Below are positions 39,715-46,681 of a DNA stretch of 49,412 nt, in pieces (positions within the stretch are counted from its first letter, which is position 1; the number at the start of each line of letters is the position of its first letter). Source of the stretch: an uncultured bacterium (lineage in GTDB: Bacteria; Verrucomicrobiota; Kiritimatiellia; CAIKKV01; CAITUY01). The notes below the pieces were generated by a model that ran no database searches, had not been told where the DNA came from, and was given only the letters and a program-made list of their open reading frames with translations. The stretch is from positions 1-49,412 of the forward strand of contig CAITUY010000064.1 of the NCBI GenBank assembly GCA_903895695.1, given 5' to 3'. A program made the translations under genes and the position numbers.

Positions 39715-40005
39715 TCATGATCGATGATTTGGACCCGAACGCCAGGTGGGCAACTCACCGTCTCTGCCACGCACTGATATGACGACGCGCTGTGCGGCGC
39801 CACACACCCGTAGTATGGCCCGCGCGACCTCCGGTGCCTGCGCCTTCGGCACCAGCAGGTACGCCCGGCCCATCTGGCGCCGGGACGTGATGGGCACCAA
39901 CGTGATGTCATTATCCAGCCGGCCGATCAGAATCGCGACCATCTTGGCCTGGCCGTTGCGCCCTAGGAACTCCGTGGGCGCCTTAAACTCAACCATCGCG
40001 CTCAC
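39715..40005 (-). CDS. Hypothetical small protein
   Basis: 96 residues, probably alpha/beta: EFLGRNGQAKMVAILIGRLD, ITLVPITSRRQMGRAYLLVP, VARAILRVCGAAQRVVISV. No family is recognised. The GTG start at 40005 overlaps the stop of the upstream gene by 4 bases (GTGA), and an internal ATG (39996) is possible. It lies in the long minus-strand array. The 170-base gap after it contains only a degenerate repeat B-like stretch. Confidence 0.55.
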   Translation of the reverse strand: MSAMVEFKAPTEFLGRNGQAKMVAILIGRLDNDITLVPITSRRQMGRAYLLVPKAQAPEVARAILRVCGAAQRVVISVRGRDGELPTWRSGPNHRS

Positions 40006-40283
40006 GCCGCCATCCTCTCCACCGCCAAATCGCTCAAGGACTGCGCCACAGCCTGAAGGTCATCCGTGGCCGTCTGCATCGCCTTGGCGGCGGTGGCGAT
40101 CTGCGTACCGTCATCGGCCTCGGAATCGTATGTATCGGCCAACTCCCGAGCGATGAACAGCGCGAGCGTATCGCCGCCCTTGCTGCTACGGCGTGGGCGT
40201 TGCTTGCTGCTGTCCCAGCAGTCCAGCACCTGGCCGTCCGGATACACCGTCGCCGCCCGCAGCACCAACTGGTTCAACGTCAT
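40002..40283 (-). CDS. Hypothetical small protein
   Basis: 93 residues. A short beta-rich start (MTLNQLVLRAATVYPDGQVL, DCWDSSKQRPRRSS) is followed by helices (LALFIARELADTY, IATAAKAMQTATDDLQAVAQ). The sequence resembles small phage or plasmid accessory proteins but matches no known family that can be named. ATG 40283 is preceded at some distance by AAGGAG. The end overlaps the next start by 4 bases, so expression of both is coupled. Confidence 0.6.
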   Translation of the reverse strand: MTLNQLVLRAATVYPDGQVLDCWDSSKQRPRRSSKGGDTLALFIARELADTYDSEADDGTQIATAAKAMQTATDDLQAVAQSLSDLAVERMAA

Positions 40284-40357
40284 GTTTGCTCAGTCTCCTT
40301 TCGGTTCGTAGCGTTTGACGGCCGCCGATACCCGGTCCGGACCGTCTGCCTCCACGG

Positions 40358-40684
40358 TCAATCAATCGCAACTTCGGCCGGCACCAGAACGCCCGCCCCC
40401 ATCAACAGGCATTTGCTGCGCGCCTGTCCCGGCACCCAGTTGGACGGGACAACCATCAGCATGTTGTCGCCTGAACCGCCCTTGGCGGTCAGCCACTGCG
40501 TCCTCCAGCCAGCCGGAAGCAAATCCGCGTAACCGTACAAAGACGCGTACAGGTCCGAGTGTCGGCCCAGTTGTCGCGCCGCCGTATTGGCTACACAGGA
40601 TATTGTCCACAAGCTACACGGCTCTGTGGTCCCAGCCAGCCTGGCCGAAACCGCCCGTCGTGCTGCGCGCTCATGTCGGGTCAT
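40358..40684 (-). CDS. Hypothetical protein
   Basis: 108 residues. The N-terminus is helical and Arg-rich (MTRHERAARRAVSARLAG), then TISCVANTAARQLGRHSDLY and a Trp-containing part (GWRTQWLTAKGG, VVPSNWVPGQARSKC). No family or membrane segment is recognised. ATG 40684 overlaps the upstream stop by 4 bases. Its position in a run of coupled genes supports it as real; sequence alone gives little. Confidence 0.55.
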   Translation of the reverse strand: MTRHERAARRAVSARLAGTTEPCSLWTISCVANTAARQLGRHSDLYASLYGYADLLPAGWRTQWLTAKGGSGDNMLMVVPSNWVPGQARSKCLLMGAGVLVPAEVAID

Positions 40685-41124
40685 CTACGGTTCTGCCCCT
40701 TTCTGATGAATGTCCGGCAGTCCTTACACTTCGCGTCGCCCTGCTTGGGCAATCTGATCGCGTACTGGTCACGGACCATGCCGCACCAGAATTCGACGTT
40801 TCCGTTTCCCAGATTAGCCAGATGAGCGTGCGCGGTCCTGCTCCGCTTCGGCACAAACCACCTGATCGCGCTATTCATCGTATCCTTCCTTCCCGTTGCC
40901 GGCTTCCCGCCGGTGGCTCCATTCACCTCAATAACCGCTTCGGTTCCCACCTGTGCGATTCCCTGTTCCTTCAGCCATTTGCGCGCAGCCGCAAGAGATA
41001 CCCTGAGCGGGTTCGGAAACGGCAGGGCACATGCCTTGTTGAAATCAGCCCGGAACTCCCATCCGTAGACGGTGAAATAGCCCCGCGCGGTTTTGAGGTG
41101 GACCGCGCATCTAGTCGTTGGCAT
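40681..41124 (-). CDS. Hypothetical protein with C-terminal cysteine pair
   Basis: 147 residues. The first part is alpha/beta (CAVHLKTARGYFTVYGWEFR, RVSLAAARKWLKEQGIAQVG). The last ~60 residues (FWCGMVRDQYAIRLPKQGDA, KCKDCRTFIRKG) contain one Cys plus a CxxC and may bind zinc. An internal ATG before SAIRWFVPKR could start a separate short protein. ATG 41124 directly follows the TAG of the upstream gene, whose last codons (GAGGAGGAG) supply its ribosome site, a very tight arrangement. Confidence 0.6.
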   Translation of the reverse strand: MPTTRCAVHLKTARGYFTVYGWEFRADFNKACALPFPNPLRVSLAAARKWLKEQGIAQVGTEAVIEVNGATGGKPATGRKDTMNSAIRWFVPKRSRTAHAHLANLGNGNVEFWCGMVRDQYAIRLPKQGDAKCKDCRTFIRKGQNRR

Positions 41125-41454
41125 CTACTCCTCCTCGCCTGCCACCATGCACTCCTGCCGGGTCGGCAGCCCCACCTTGTTGGCATCAAGGCGCAGCACC
41201 TCGTTACCGCCATACCCGTGTCGGGCCATGACGTCGACGACCACCAGACCGGTCTCTCTGTTCAGGAAGAACTGGATCTGGCGACCATTTCGTAGTGTGG
41301 CACCCGCGTACAGGATCTCCGGCGGTGGCAGGCCTGCTACGCCCGCTACAGCATAGCTGGCCCAGACGCCGTGCCGGCGGTTGAGCTGTACGCTCCCGCC
41401 CTGTTTGGTCTGGCACTGGATCTTCACCGCACCACGATTGCGATCGGTTCGCAT
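41125..41454 (-). CDS. Hypothetical protein
   Basis: 109 residues, mainly beta-strand: AVKIQCQTKQGGSVQLNRRH, EILYAGATLRNGRQIQFFLN, RETGLVVVDVMARHGYGG, ending in Glu residues (AGEEE) whose codons form the ribosome site of the next gene. ATG 41454 follows AAGGAGG. No family is recognised; the strand pattern suggests a compact barrel or sandwich. Confidence 0.6.
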   Translation of the reverse strand: MRTDRNRGAVKIQCQTKQGGSVQLNRRHGVWASYAVAGVAGLPPPEILYAGATLRNGRQIQFFLNRETGLVVVDVMARHGYGGNEVLRLDANKVGLPTRQECMVAGEEE

Positions 41455-41477
41455 GTTGCCCTCCTTGTTGTCGGCTT

Positions 41478-41786
41478 CTACTCACTACTCCGCAGGCGTT
41501 CATCCCAGCAGCACTCATCGCCTATCCATTGGCCTGAATGCAGATGGGCCGTCTCGGCACTGCACGCCCGATGGCATATCGAGCAGGTGACCCGATCCGC
41601 CCGCCCACATCGTTGGTGAAGATCCCGCACCAGTCGGTACTCCTCGTTATCGTTTCTATCTGCGCCGCGGCCTGCTAGGTCCCGGCCAGCCAACCACAAG
41701 GCCGACTGGATAGCCCGCAGGCAACGTTCAAGCTGCCGCACGCGCCGTCGTAGCGTCGCCTCGGCCGTATAGGTCCTTTCAGCCAT
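41478..41786 (-). CDS. Hypothetical protein with zinc-binding-like C-terminus
   Basis: 102 residues. A helical N-terminus (ATLRRRVRQLERCLRAIQSA) is followed by a Cys/His-rich C-terminus (CSICHRACSAETAHLHSGQW, then GDECC) that looks like a small treble-clef or zinc ribbon. ATG 41786 follows a GGAGG site and is preferred to upstream in-frame starts. Together with neighbouring zinc-ribbon proteins it gives the array a striking number of small metal-binding proteins. Confidence 0.65.
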   Translation of the reverse strand: MAERTYTAEATLRRRVRQLERCLRAIQSALWLAGRDLAGRGADRNDNEEYRLVRDLHQRCGRADRVTCSICHRACSAETAHLHSGQWIGDECCWDERLRSSE

Positions 41787-41809
41787 AGCGGTCCCTCCTT
41801 TGTGGTTCC

Positions 41810-42235
41810 TCACTCCCATTCCGTGTAGTAGTCGAGCGCCAGCCTCAAATCCAGTAGGCACTCCTTTGTTGTGGTACAGGGTTTTGGTTCACGACATCCG
41901 GTCCAGGTCCGTGAGCCATGGCGATAGTGATACCAGCAACGTTGATGCCGATCGTATTTGCGCACGGCTTCCTGCAGTCGCCAGATGGCATACTGCCGAT
42001 GATCGTTGCGTGTCTGCAGCCGTTCGGGGACGTCGTATAGAACAATCTCGTTATGTCGGCATGCGAGTGCGACGGCCTGCTTGACGAACGCAGGATCGGC
42101 CTTCTTTGGCTTGGGGCCCCACATGCGAACCGTCAACGCAACGCAAGGCGGTGATTCGCACATTCCGGTGGTTGCGACAGAGGAAGCGTCTGGCGCTGCT
42201 GGTTGTTCCGTGAGGCACAACAGTTCTGTAGGCAT
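41810..42235 (-). CDS. Hypothetical protein, start uncertain
   Basis: 141 residues from ATG 42235. The C-terminal ~100 residues look like real protein (KKADPAFVKQAVALACRHNE, IVLYDVPERLQTRNDHRQYA, LLDLRLALDYYTEWE). The first ~37 are low-complexity and overlap another plausible frame (42051-42266), so the true start may be ATG 42124 (MWGPKPKK). A GGGGAG lies just before ATG 42235. No family is recognised. Confidence 0.5.
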   Translation of the reverse strand: MPTELLCLTEQPAAPDASSVATTGMCESPPCVALTVRMWGPKPKKADPAFVKQAVALACRHNEIVLYDVPERLQTRNDHRQYAIWRLQEAVRKYDRHQRCWYHYRHGSRTWTGCREPKPCTTTKECLLDLRLALDYYTEWE

Positions 42236-42266
42236 GCTCTCCCCATCGATAATCAACGATGATCAT
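42051..42266 (-). CDS. Possible small protein overlapping the next gene
   Basis: 71 residues starting at ATG 42266 (MIIVDYRWGEHAYRTVVPHG, then RNHRNVRITALRCVDGSHVG), after an AAGGGAAA ribosome-like site. The N-terminal part has convincing protein character, whereas the C-terminal end (RSCVRQAGRRTRMPT) looks like an out-of-frame shadow of the next gene. It could be a short gene extending into its neighbour, or a frameshifted start of it. Confidence 0.4.
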   Translation of the reverse strand: MIIVDYRWGEHAYRTVVPHGTTSSARRFLCRNHRNVRITALRCVDGSHVGPQAKEGRSCVRQAGRRTRMPT

Positions 42267-42307
42267 GGCTGTTTCCCTTGTGTTCGATCTCCCATGGTTC
42301 CTTCCTT

Positions 42308-42883
42308 TCAGTCCGGGCCCGTCACTTCGACACTGTGGAACCCGCGACCACCAGGCCGCGTTTCGAGCCAGAGCTTTACCTGCTCCGGCACGGACGAATC
42401 GAAACGCCATTCCATGGCCGTCTTGCCGTTATACGGGCCCGTGTACTGGCCCACTGGCACGAGCGTCTGCTTGCTGAGCGTGTCGAACGCATACTTTCGA
42501 CCGTCCGCGGCCTCCTCTTCCGTCAGCCGCGTGAACAGCCGCAGACTAAAGCCCATGAGGCCAGCTTCATCGAACGGCACTACTTTCGCGATGGCCTTGC
42601 GCCAAGCCCGGATGTACGCCTCAGGCTCTGTGTTACGGCGCCCGTAGAGCACGAGCGATCCACCGCAGGAATAAGCTGCGCAATGCGTGGCTTCCGCCAA
42701 GCATTCCCAGCGGCCACCCGCTGCCAAGCAGTACCAACCCCTGGAACGGCGTCGGTTGCCGACTTCCCAGCAGTTGTTGCTGCCGCCTTCCTCAACCAGG
42801 AAGAACACTTCTTCGTAATGTCCGCCTGTTCGAGCCAACGGCATGACGAATGCCTGGCGCCTATAGCTGATCTCATAACTCAT
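42308..42883 (-). CDS. Hypothetical protein
   Basis: 191 residues. Probable beta-rich first half (MSYEISYRRQAFVMPLARTG, EEVFFLVEEGGSNN, WYCLAAGGRWECLAEATHCA) and a mixed second half (AYIRAWRKAIAKVVPFDEAG, FSLRLFTRLTEEEAADG). No family recognised. ATG 42883 overlaps the upstream stop by 4 bases and has AAAGGA in front; an upstream in-frame start at 42997 is unlikely. Codon structure and coupling make it a confident gene of unknown role. Confidence 0.68.
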   Translation of the reverse strand: MSYEISYRRQAFVMPLARTGGHYEEVFFLVEEGGSNNCWEVGNRRRSRGWYCLAAGGRWECLAEATHCAAYSCGGSLVLYGRRNTEPEAYIRAWRKAIAKVVPFDEAGLMGFSLRLFTRLTEEEAADGRKYAFDTLSKQTLVPVGQYTGPYNGKTAMEWRFDSSVPEQVKLWLETRPGGRGFHSVEVTGPD

Positions 42884-43185
42884 GCGGCCAATCCTTTCTG
42901 GGCCTCTTTGACCCTTTGGGCGTTTCCAATGTTCAGCCATGCACGCTGACCCTCCTGTGTCCTGCAGAGCAGCATCTGGTCGTGACCGTCGGTCCACGGC
43001 CCGTTCCGTACAATCACGACCTTGGGAATCACCCGTTGAAACACAACCGGTTGCCCTACGCGGACAGGGTCATAGATCCACCGGCGCTCCTCGGTGCTCC
43101 AGCGCGATTCCCCGCCGTGAGGATCCTCCACAATGGCGGTAACTCCCTCGCCCTCCCTTAACCCCATGGCCTGCTTGAGCGTCAT
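42880..43185 (-). CDS. Hypothetical small protein
   Basis: 101 residues, probably beta-rich: GEGVTAIVEDPHGGESRW, RVGQPVVFQRVIPKVVIVRN, DQMLLCRTQEGQRAWLNIG. It has the look of a small SH3-like barrel, without a named match. ATG 43185 follows AAGGGG. A GC-rich hairpin lies directly upstream (43210-43240), so this and the following genes could be under attenuation. The end overlaps the next start by 4 bases. Confidence 0.62.
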   Translation of the reverse strand: MTLKQAMGLREGEGVTAIVEDPHGGESRWSTEERRWIYDPVRVGQPVVFQRVIPKVVIVRNGPWTDGHDQMLLCRTQEGQRAWLNIGNAQRVKEAQKGLAA

Positions 43186-43209
43186 GATCGTATCCCCTTG
43201 AAAGATGAA

Positions 43210-43240
43210 GGCCCGCCCCACCGTGTAGGCAGAGCGGGCC
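43210..43240 (-). terminator. Hairpin between methylase-like gene and next gene
   Basis: GGCCCGC (43210-43216) pairs with GCGGGCC (43234-43240) around a 17-base loop, in the 74-base gap that also has two GGTTACG motifs. It may partly stop transcription within the array. Confidence 0.4.
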
Positions 43241-43259
43241 AGTTGTGGTTACGTGTTGG

Positions 43260-43943
43260 TTACGCCGCTACGCCGGGCAACTCCAGTTGCCGGCCGGGCT
43301 TAAGCATTAGCGCGTCAGCCGGCATGCCCTGTTCGATCGCCCCGAGCAAGCCGACCATGCGGCCGAACTCATCAAGGCCGTTCATCCGCAGTTGGATCCG
43401 GCACATATGCACGCACCGGATGTCGATGTCGGTACCGTAGAGCCGCAGCTTGCCGGTGCCCCAGCGTCCCAACTCCGCATGCACCACCCGCGCGAACGCC
43501 AAGAGCATGACGCCGGACCCGACCGCCGGATCGCACACCGTGACCTCGCCCTTCTCATGCACGAGCTGCTCGAAGCTCTCCCGGTCGAACTGCATGCGGG
43601 CCATCATCTCGGCTACGCACCACGGGCTGAAGTACTGCCCGGCCCGGGCCGACTTTACGTCCAGCCGCATGAAGAGCTCACCCAGCAGGTCACGGAATGG
43701 TTCAGCCTCAACGGCCTCGACGTACAGGCCCAGCAGGCGCCCGAACTCCTCGCCCTCGGCCCGGCTGTACCGGTCCATGCACTGCCGGAACGCCTGCTCG
43801 TCATGCACGGCATCCAGAAACAGCCACACGCCCTCCAGCCATGCCCGGTACGTATCGTAGATGTGCATGTGTCCGAAGGACGTATTGCGCTCGAATCCCT
43901 GCGCAAACCGCTCGAATGCGCATCGCGTTACAGTGCCACCCAT
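43260..43943 (-). CDS. N6-adenine methylase-like protein lacking the catalytic motif
   Basis: 227 residues related to the N-6 DNA methylase family (PF02384, HsdM type). Visible are the helical lead-in (FRDLLGELFMRLDVKSARAG), QYFSPWCVAEMMARM, motif I CDPAVGSGVMLLAF for S-adenosylmethionine binding, and LYGTDIDIRCVHMCRIQLRM. The catalytic motif IV (N/D-PP-Y/F) that should follow about 40 residues later is absent; the protein ends with RQLELPGVAA. HsdM proteins are about 500 residues, so this is a short form that may bind the cofactor or DNA without methylating. ATG 43943 is used. No restriction subunit is nearby. Confidence 0.72.
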   Translation of the reverse strand: MGGTVTRCAFERFAQGFERNTSFGHMHIYDTYRAWLEGVWLFLDAVHDEQAFRQCMDRYSRAEGEEFGRLLGLYVEAVEAEPFRDLLGELFMRLDVKSARAGQYFSPWCVAEMMARMQFDRESFEQLVHEKGEVTVCDPAVGSGVMLLAFARVVHAELGRWGTGKLRLYGTDIDIRCVHMCRIQLRMNGLDEFGRMVGLLGAIEQGMPADALMLKPGRQLELPGVAA

Positions 43944-43990
43944 GCTGCGCCTCCTTCCCGGCTGTGTTAATTTTGAAACGGCATTCACTG

Positions 43991-44197
43991 TCAGGTGCCG
44001 GCCTTGATCTCAAGAAAGCCCGGACCGTTGCCCTCCGGATCGCACATCACCCAGGCGACCGTACGATCGTCAATCGCGAGTCCGTAGAGTTCGCGCATGG
44101 TGCGGCGTGCAGGTGACTTGACGATACCGACGACACGCCGCCCGATCAGGTTCCGGTATTGCTCGAAGAACGGGTCGCGTTCTTGTTCCACTGCCAT
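43991..44197 (-). CDS. Hypothetical small protein
   Basis: 68 residues, beta-rich: FFEQYRNLIGRRVVGIVKSP, MRELYGLAIDDRTVAWVMCD, ending FLEIKAGT. ATG 44197 follows a very strong ribosome site (AAGGAGGA). No family is recognised; an SH3-like or Tudor-like fold is possible from its strand pattern. It lies between the methylase-like gene and the 292-residue protein, in the same direction. Confidence 0.65.
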   Translation of the reverse strand: MAVEQERDPFFEQYRNLIGRRVVGIVKSPARRTMRELYGLAIDDRTVAWVMCDPEGNGPGFLEIKAGT

Positions 44198-44246
44198 AGG
44201 GGGGTCCTCCTTCTCTGTTTGATGGTGCCTGCGCCCGCACCTTTGG

Positions 44247-45125
44247 TTACGCCGCCACGACCGATGATCGAGTCGCGCCCTGAGCACTACCGGTGTTGGG
44301 GCTGGCCTGTTGGGACCCGGCACCCACGATGGTCTCGATCAGCCGCCGCAGCTTGGGATTCAAGGCGCCGGCCGCCTCCAGGTGTTCAAAGTCCGGCCGT
44401 TCCGTAATAGGCGCCTCGACCGTCATTCCCTGTGTGGCTGCCTGATCCTTGAGCGCCCCCACGAGCGCCGCCAGATGCTGATCCCACGAGCCGACCTCCT
44501 TGGCCAGCGCTTCGACCGACCGGTCAGCCCAGAACCCGCCCTCATCGCTCACCTCGACGCTGAAGCCAAACTGCCGGGCCGCATCCAAAACGGCGATCAC
44601 AGTCAGGTGGCAGAGCAGGAAGTGCTGAACGCCGCCACAACGCGGGTTGTTCGCGTACTGCGTTTTACAGAACGAGTCCCACGTCCACCCACGATCCCGC
44701 TTGGCCGCCGCCAGCCAATAGGGCTCACCGCTCGTCGTATGCACCTGCAATCGTGCCGGCAGCAGCCGCAGGCCGAAGTTGGCCTCCTCACAGCCCTCCC
44801 CGGGCCACGCCGTGAAGGCCACGACCGCGCGTGGAATGAGATCGAGGGTCGAATTCCAGTTCTCATCCTCCCCGACCGCCCGATACCGGCCGCCGGCCCC
44901 GCTGACGCAGTTGATGCTGCCCCGGCTCTGGATGATGAGCCAGCGGTCCGGATCGTCCCGCCGACAGCGCGTGAAGTCGCACGCCTTGCCTTCGAGTGAT
45001 TGCAGCGCGCCGACCTCAGCGAACGGCAGGTCAAGGCAACGCTGGCGCAACCGTTCAACGGCCTGCCGGGCCTGCTGTACGGTCTTGGCCGGGAATCCCA
45101 GCGAATAATGAATCGTCAGTCCCAT
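44247..45125 (-). CDS. Conserved-looking hypothetical protein (MGLTIHY type)
   Basis: 292 residues beginning MGLTIHYSLGFPAKTVQQAR. This kind of start, with AVERLRQRCLDLPFAEVG, recalls uncharacterised proteins in mobile elements of several phyla. Other segments are DRWLIIQSRGSINCV, VVAFTAWPGEGCEEANFGL, GYWLA-like YWLAAAKRDRGWTWDSFCKT and HFLLCHLTVIAVLDAARQF. The C-terminus is helical with a low-complexity tail. No catalytic motif was recognised. ATG 45125 follows AAAGGAG; longer upstream frames overlap the previous gene and lack support. Its first ~70 bases overlap the end of the upstream gene. Confidence 0.7.
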   Translation of the reverse strand: MGLTIHYSLGFPAKTVQQARQAVERLRQRCLDLPFAEVGALQSLEGKACDFTRCRRDDPDRWLIIQSRGSINCVSGAGGRYRAVGEDENWNSTLDLIPRAVVAFTAWPGEGCEEANFGLRLLPARLQVHTTSGEPYWLAAAKRDRGWTWDSFCKTQYANNPRCGGVQHFLLCHLTVIAVLDAARQFGFSVEVSDEGGFWADRSVEALAKEVGSWDQHLAALVGALKDQAATQGMTVEAPITERPDFEHLEAAGALNPKLRRLIETIVGAGSQQASPNTGSAQGATRSSVVAA

Positions 45126-45387
45126 GATAGTCTCCTTTCGTGTTGTCTTCCTTCCAGTTGAAGTAGAACCGCGGGTGATGCTGGAACTCCAGAGAGCCCC
45201 GGGCCCCATCCGCCTTGCGGTGCACGACCACGTAGGGCGCCATGTACCCGATGGGCGTGAAATCCCGGCGCAATTCGGCTGGATCCCATACCTGACCATG
45301 GCGCTGCTCCAGCGTGGGCCTGTCGGCCGCCTCAGCGTTCAGCCTTACGAGCCGGATCAGGCGTAGCATTTCCGTGGTTTCAACCAT
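45055..45387 (-). CDS. Hypothetical protein
   Basis: 110 residues. Convincing part: LRLIRLVRLNAEAADRPTLE, then a beta-rich stretch PIGYMAPYVVVHRKADGARG and FQHHPRFYFNWKED. The C-terminal ~23 residues are read from sequence shared with the start of the next gene (71-base overlap). No family is recognised. ATG 45387 (MVETTEML) is used; a more upstream start at 45405 would overlap the RadC stop. Confidence 0.6.
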   Translation of the reverse strand: MVETTEMLRLIRLVRLNAEAADRPTLEQRHGQVWDPAELRRDFTPIGYMAPYVVVHRKADGARGSLEFQHHPRFYFNWKEDNTKGDYHGTDDSLFAGIPGQDRTAGPAGR

Positions 45388-45401
45388 TTGCACACGGGAC
45401 C

Positions 45402-45872
45402 TCACATCGCGAATTCGACCACGCCGCTCTCCCGCAACGATACGAACCCCAGCCGACCTGGCTGGTCGCCCACCGGTACGGCTGCCCGCCCGATCACGAC
45501 ATGGTCCAGCACCTTGATGCCAACGACCTGGCCGGCCTGAACGAGCTGCTTGGTGATCCGCACGTCCTCCGCGCTGGGCGTTGGGTCACCACTGGGATGA
45601 TTGTGCGCGAGTAAAACTGCCGCGGCTCCGTCAAGGATCGCCGCCCTGAACACCTCACGGGGGTGGATGAGGGCCGTGTCCAGGATCCCCAGACTCACCA
45701 TGTGTCGGTTCAACATGCGGTTTTTGGAGTCGATGCAGAGGACGAGGAACATCTCCTGTGCGAGATCGGCAGTGTCAGCGCAGACGCGATGCACGTCCGC
45801 CGGCGATACCACGCGTTCCTTCCCCACTTCACGCACCAGCGGCAACTGCACCAGCGCCGTTTGATAATTCAT
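45402..45872 (-). CDS. RadC-family JAB/MPN-domain protein (short form)
   Basis: 156 residues. The JAB metalloprotease-like core is clear: FLVLCIDSKNRMLNRHMVSL, a strand ALIHPREVFRAAILDGAAAV and the metal-site motif HNHPSGDPTPSAED at ~90-103, with all expected His and Asp residues. The N-terminal helix-hairpin-helix of chromosomal RadC is missing, as is usual for RadC-like proteins on plasmids and prophages. The role of the family is unsettled; JAB domains cleave isopeptide bonds in ubiquitin-like systems but this is not shown for RadC. ATG 45872 is the natural start; it overlaps the preceding gene by about 44 bases. Confidence 0.85.
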   Translation of the reverse strand: MNYQTALVQLPLVREVGKERVVSPADVHRVCADTADLAQEMFLVLCIDSKNRMLNRHMVSLGILDTALIHPREVFRAAILDGAAAVLLAHNHPSGDPTPSAEDVRITKQLVQAGQVVGIKVLDHVVIGRAAVPVGDQPGRLGFVSLRESGVVEFAM

Positions 45873-46116
45873 GCTTCTGATCCTCCTTGGCTTCCAGGTA
45901 CTGGCGTTCCCAGTCCAGGCATTCCTGCCGGGACGTGCTGCTGAATAGGCGGAACCCTGTCCGATCTTTGACGCGCCAGTACTGGCTATTGTTGTCGTAC
46001 TCGATGGTTGTGGCCCGCTTGATGGTCAGCGGTCCGATCTGCCCGAGGTCGATGGCCTCCGTGTAGAGACCATGACCCAGACCGTCGGGCGTGAAGGTGA
46101 TCGCGATCGTACTCAC
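45829..46116 (-). CDS. Hypothetical small protein after DUF2997
   Basis: 95 residues: VSTIAITFTPDGLGHGLYTE, then LTIKRATTIEYDNNSQYWRV and TSRQECLDWERQYLEAKEDQ. The GTG start at 46116 overlaps the DUF2997 stop by 4 bases (GTGA), which identifies it; the frame continues upstream but only as a shadow of DUF2997. Beta-strand character first, helix last. No family is recognised. It joins the DUF1257-DUF2997 unit to RadC. Confidence 0.65.
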   Translation of the reverse strand: MSTIAITFTPDGLGHGLYTEAIDLGQIGPLTIKRATTIEYDNNSQYWRVKDRTGFRLFSSTSRQECLDWERQYLEAKEDQKHELSNGAGAVAAGA

Positions 46117-46301
46117 CCGCCCACCCGTTGCTGGCGCTGTACCGTGCGGTAGTAGTCCGGCTTCTTCTGCTTGCCCGCGACCCGCCCGAGGGCCTGTTCC
46201 AGGAAACGGGTCGCCTTCTCGCAGTCGGCGCCCTGGAACCCCACGGCGTCGATCTTGAGACTGCCGTCCGGGTTGACGATGACTTCGATGGTCTTGGCCA
46301 T
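46113..46301 (-). CDS. DUF2997-domain protein
   Basis: 62 residues. MAKTIEVIVNPDGSLKIDAV and GADCEKATRFLEQALG match the DUF2997 pattern (PF11211): two strands, a Gly turn and a helix with an invariant Cys. Members are small proteins of unknown function often found beside DUF1257. The tail KQKKPDYYRTVQRQQ is variable. ATG 46301 lies 2 bases after the DUF1257 stop, and the end overlaps the next start by 4 bases. Confidence 0.8.
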   Translation of the reverse strand: MAKTIEVIVNPDGSLKIDAVGFQGADCEKATRFLEQALGRVAGKQKKPDYYRTVQRQQRVGG

Positions 46302-46303
46302 GG

Positions 46304-46681
46304 TCAGACTCCTCCGATCGTGAGTTTGATAGCGCCGTCGCCCAGCGTCTGCCGGCGGACGGTGTAGCCCTTGCGCTGTGCCTCGATGCGGGCCTTGTGG
46401 ACCCCGTAGAGTTGCAGCAGCCGGCCGTAACTGGTCCCAACCTCTTTTTCAACGTGGTCGTCGTACCAGTCGGTCGTCAGGCCGAACGTGCCGTCCTGCT
46501 GCCGGTTCACGGCGATGTCGTACGGGCCCTTGAGCCGGATGACATACTCGCCCTTCTGGTTATTGCTGCCGTACCCGCGGGCTACGGCGTTCTCGATCAG
46601 TTCGACGCCCAGTTCGCGGCACGCTTCGCGCAAGGCGGCGATGTCCTTAATCTGGGTTTGGATCGTTGTGAAGTGACTCAT
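46304..46681 (-). CDS. DUF1257 (Ycf35-like) protein
   Basis: 125 residues starting MSHFTTIQTQIKDIAALREA, the hallmark of DUF1257/Ycf35 (PF06868). Following segments match the family: ELGVELIENAVARGY, YDIAVNRQQDGTFGLTTDWY, RLLQLYGVHKARIEAQRKGY. Known members are plastid Ycf35 and cyanobacterial homologues of unknown function. The C-terminal TIGG-V tail is short. ATG 46681 overlaps the upstream stop by 4 bases. With DUF2997 next to it and a Ycf46-type ATPase in the same strand array, it forms a recurring but unexplained set. Confidence 0.88.
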   Translation of the reverse strand: MSHFTTIQTQIKDIAALREACRELGVELIENAVARGYGSNNQKGEYVIRLKGPYDIAVNRQQDGTFGLTTDWYDDHVEKEVGTSYGRLLQLYGVHKARIEAQRKGYTVRRQTLGDGAIKLTIGGV

